Source of the DNA: Paeniglutamicibacter antarcticus
GTDB taxonomy: Bacteria > Actinomycetota > Actinomycetes > Actinomycetales > Micrococcaceae
Assembly (NCBI RefSeq): GCF_900010755.1
Contig: NZ_CZJT01000116.1
Span: forward strand, 20,457 to 84,456
Reading direction: 5' to 3'
DNA: 64,000 nucleotides
In this document: one piece after another, positions 61,831 to 64,000 of the stretch
How positions within the stretch are numbered: the stretch's first letter is position 1
Layout of the letters: each line of letters begins with the position of its first letter
Notes under the pieces: generated by a model
What the model was told of the DNA's origin: nothing
The model's database searches: none
The model's input: only the letters and a program-made list of their open reading frames with translations
Program-made: the position numbers and the translations under genes

Positions 61831-64000
61831 TTCCGCCGGTGGACCCGGACGTGGTCCTCGCCGATATTGTCCACGCGTGCAAGAAAGAGGCACCTGAGTT
61901 GCCCGATTCGGTCATTGCCTCGGCGGCCCTCCTGGCGGGAGGACAGCAGGCTCGCACACGCTTCGCCCGCGAGCTGGCATCAAAGCCTGACCTGCTCACC
62001 TCCGGCCGCTCGGACGCATCGCCGACGGCGTACCGCCTGATCAAGAACCTGCGCGCGCGAGGTTTCGAGAACATCCAGCTGCCCCGATGCTCCACCTGCG
62101 GGCGGACCAAAAACCTTCCACACAAGGATGGGAATGGCGGCAGGCGATGCGGAACGTGCAACCGCCGCGCGACTACCCCTGATTGCACGTCCTGTGGCGA
62201 AGTCCGCAAGAGCGGATACCGAATAATCGACGGCGAACCCTACTGCGTAAGATGCTGGAAACAAGATTCCCGTAGCCATGAAAACTGTGCTTTCTGCGGG
62301 AATCTAGGCGTAATCGTCGGGAGACCGGCTCACGGTCCAGTCTGCAAGAGATGCTACTCCTCACCGCCAGTGACCTGCGCCCACTGCAGAGACGATCGCC
62401 CCGCTGCCGTACGAAACGACGGCAAACCGCTCTGCATGAAGTGCCACCAGTCGCTCCGCAAAATTCCCCGCATTTGCTCGAATTGCGGGGAATTTCGCAT
62501 CACGCCCTATCTCCGCGAGGAAGGCCCTACCTGCCCCAGCTGCGCGGACCAATACGATCGGGGCAAATGTGCCGGCTGCGGCAACGACCAACGGCCGCTC
62601 CAGGGAAACTACTGCACCATTTGCGTTGCTCCCCGACTTCTTCGAATCTTGATCTCCGACGGCAATGGCAACCCGCATCCACGGCTGAGGGCCCTTGAGC
62701 ATTACTTGCTCCGGAACCCGGAGAACGCCGACGCGGTGATCAGCTGGGTCCGGCGCAGCCCGATGGCACGCGTCGTCCATGACATGGCCACCGGACACAT
62801 CCCGATTTCCCTGCGGGCGATAGCCGAGCACCCGGCAACCGGCGCCACCGGATATCTCGCCACCCTGCTCATGGAATCGGGCGTCGTTCCCACCGAAAAT
62901 TTCGACCGCCTTCGCCTCGAAATATGGGAAGAAGAGCACTTCGCAATTTTGCCAAATCCGATCAACCGACCGCTTCTCAAGCAATACGCCGCTTGGATCG
63001 TCAACCCCCGGTTTGCCGATGTCGCGCACCTCAGTACCAAGGACGAAAGTCTCCGTCTCAGACAATCCAAAGCCCATCTGAGCGCGGTCTGCGAACTACT
63101 CGGCCCGCTCGGTGACCTCGACCTGGATCTGGGAACCGTGCCCCAGCGCACCTTCGACGACTACGTGGCGACCCATGGCCGGGCCGGCAAACAACTTACG
63201 CCCTTCATTCGCTGGGCGCGCACCCAAGGCTTGACGCGCCTGCACAGCGAGTACCTAAGGAGTGATTTGGGAACTTCAGGAGCGTCCGACGACGAGCGGT
63301 GGGCCTGGGCAAAGGATCTGCTCACCACCGACGACGTCGGGCTGGATATGCGCGTCGGCGGACTCCTTGCCATCCCCTACGGAACGGCGCTGACGCGCGT
63401 TGTCTCGCTTCAACGCGATGCCGTCACGCTGGAGGGCGACATCACCTCCCTATCCCTGGGCACAGAACCGATCAAGCTTCCCGCAGCACTCGGCGCGCTG
63501 CTAAGGCGGCTTCTGGACACCGAGTCCGGCGCGGACCTGGAGAACAACATATGGATCTTCAAGGGTCGGCGAGCAGGCCGCCACCTCACGACCGCGACGA
63601 TCAGGGGACCTTTGGCACGAAGAGGCATCAACCTTCGCGCCGCGAGGAATGTTGCCCTCATGAGCCTCGCCCGCGACCGACCACCCTCGGTCCTGGCTGA
63701 ACTCCTGGGGATCTCCATCTTTGCCGCGGAACGCTGGAGTGCCCACAGCGGTCACGACTGGACCGACTACCCCCCGCGTACGCATTACGACAGGACACAT
63801 CTAGGCCTCCATGCCAGATTCCATGCATCCGCAGCTGGGTGTCCAGCTACCCTCTACAGCGTTCCGTTTCACGCCCGGGAGATTCTGTCGATCGAAGCAA
63901 CACCTACTTTCAAGGTGATTCGATATGTATCTTCGTTCCTCGTCTCCAACGGGCGTCCGCTTTCTTGCCTCGGTCAAACAAGGAAACAGTCTCAATTCAT
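61827..64000 (+). CDS. multi-zinc-ribbon protein with recombinase-like C-terminus (3' truncated by window edge)
   Basis: Starting ATG at 61827 (ATGA overlap), the frame is open to the window end: at least 724 aa. After an ~85-residue helical N-terminus come six C-x2-C...C-x2-C modules (residues 88-266), e.g. CSTCGRTKNL, CTSCGEVRKSGY, CAFCGNLGVIV, CAHCRDDRPAAV, CSNCGEFRITPYL, CAGCGNDQRPL. A helical middle (270-480) and a region like a degenerate tyrosine recombinase catalytic domain (~490-650; GGLLAIPYGTALTRVVSL, IKLPAALGALLRRLL, VLAELLGISIFAAERWSAHS) follow; His640/His643 sit where the active-site His is expected and Trp at W637 replaces the usual position. The last ~75 residues continue past where this type normally ends, so the 3' end may be altered or extended. 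Confidence 0.85.
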   Translation, partial: MIPPVDPDVVLADIVHACKKEAPELPDSVIASAALLAGGQQARTRFARELASKPDLLTSGRSDASPTAYRLIKNLRARGFENIQLPRCSTCGRTKNLPHKDGNGGRRCGTCNRRATTPDCTSCGEVRKSGYRIIDGEPYCVRCWKQDSRSHENCAFCGNLGVIVGRPAHGPVCKRCYSSPPVTCAHCRDDRPAAVRNDGKPLCMKCHQSLRKIPRICSNCGEFRITPYLREEGPTCPSCADQYDRGKCAGCGNDQRPLQGNYCTICVAPRLLRILISDGNGNPHPRLRALEHYLLRNPENADAVISWVRRSPMARVVHDMATGHIPISLRAIAEHPATGATGYLATLLMESGVVPTENFDRLRLEIWEEEHFAILPNPINRPLLKQYAAWIVNPRFADVAHLSTKDESLRLRQSKAHLSAVCELLGPLGDLDLDLGTVPQRTFDDYVATHGRAGKQLTPFIRWARTQGLTRLHSEYLRSDLGTSGASDDERWAWAKDLLTTDDVGLDMRVGGLLAIPYGTALTRVVSLQRDAVTLEGDITSLSLGTEPIKLPAALGALLRRLLDTESGADLENNIWIFKGRRAGRHLTTATIRGPLARRGINLRAARNVALMSLARDRPPSVLAELLGISIFAAERWSAHSGHDWTDYPPRTHYDRTHLGLHARFHASAAGCPATLYSVPFHAREILSIEATPTFKVIRYVSSFLVSNGRPLSCLGQTRKQSQF

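Larger units (their letters stand above)
60234..64000 (+). mobile_element. three-gene recombinase module (Tn554-like functional trio), 3' end outside window
   Basis: Tyrosine recombinase, ~114-aa HTH protein and a large zinc-ribbon/recombinase-like protein form a single translationally coupled unit (GTGA overlap at 61486, ATGA overlap at 61827), preceded by paired GTTGCAT repeats. Size classes match tnpA (361 aa), tnpC (125 aa) and tnpB (630 aa) of Tn554, but the order here is A-C-B. The true left end is inferred only from the repeats; the right end is beyond the window. Whether it carries cargo is unknown. Confidence 0.6.

Noticed and set aside
1..64000. tRNA, rRNA or CRISPR elements
   Set aside because: No T-loop/acceptor pairs, rRNA-like blocks or regularly spaced repeats were noticed while reading; a tRNAscan/CRISPR search was not possible here.

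Overview
The window is a high-GC stretch of an actinobacterial chromosome, most likely Micrococcaceae (Arthrobacter/Paeniglutamicibacter-like). The grounds are mycothiol-type enzymes (mycoredoxin, S-(hydroxymethyl)mycothiol dehydrogenase), a phosphoketolase/acetate kinase pair, a GTP-type PEP carboxykinase, a eukaryote-like dimeric NADP-isocitrate dehydrogenase, and frequent GTG starts and start/stop overlaps. The genus is inferred from gene content, not from a marker search. I saw no rRNA, tRNA or CRISPR.

Layout. 0-5.2 kb: the end of an AAA ATPase, a monomeric PheRS-like protein with an FDX-ACB domain, a DUF1206 membrane protein and a gntK-gntP gluconate operon. 5.4-11.9 kb: a frameshifted patatin, a methyltransferase, two VOC proteins with an AraC regulator, a frameshifted small gene, and a divergent EamA exporter/LysR pair. 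12.1-16.3 kb: an aromatic-acid module (flavin hydroxylase, IclR regulator, AAHS transporter) tied together by two near-identical 19-bp palindromes. 16.4-24.6 kb: SRAP protein, GH3 glycosidase, MGDG-synthase-like glycosyltransferase, DUF1003 and ABC1-kinase proteins. 24.7-36 kb: icd, pckG, an ArsR-SulP operon with a divergent 58-aa membrane peptide, a FabH paralogue lacking the catalytic His, phosphoketolase and acetate kinase.

36-46.5 kb is an eroding accessory stretch. It holds an internally deleted SDR, a frameshifted membrane protein, IS110- and IS1182-type transposase remnants, a P1B-5-like metal ATPase, a broken CPBP protease and a broken alpha/beta hydrolase, with one intact flavoprotein. 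46.6-49.4 kb is a mycothiol/formaldehyde module. 49.4-59.6 kb holds a SAP-domain protein behind a perfect palindrome, a TetR-EamA operon divergent from a striking amino-acid-permease/flavin-monooxygenase fusion, lipoate ligase-like, uridine kinase-like and MFS genes, and a MerR regulator fused to a sliding-clamp-like domain.

60.2 kb to the window end is a three-gene, translationally coupled recombinase module: tyrosine recombinase, small HTH protein, and a protein of at least 724 aa with six zinc-ribbon modules and a recombinase-like C-terminus. It is preceded by inverted copies of GTTGCAT. The third gene runs off the window. The module resembles Tn554-type tnpA/B/C systems but has a different gene order and a zinc-ribbon array; it and the permease-monooxygenase fusion are the best candidates for undescribed biology here.
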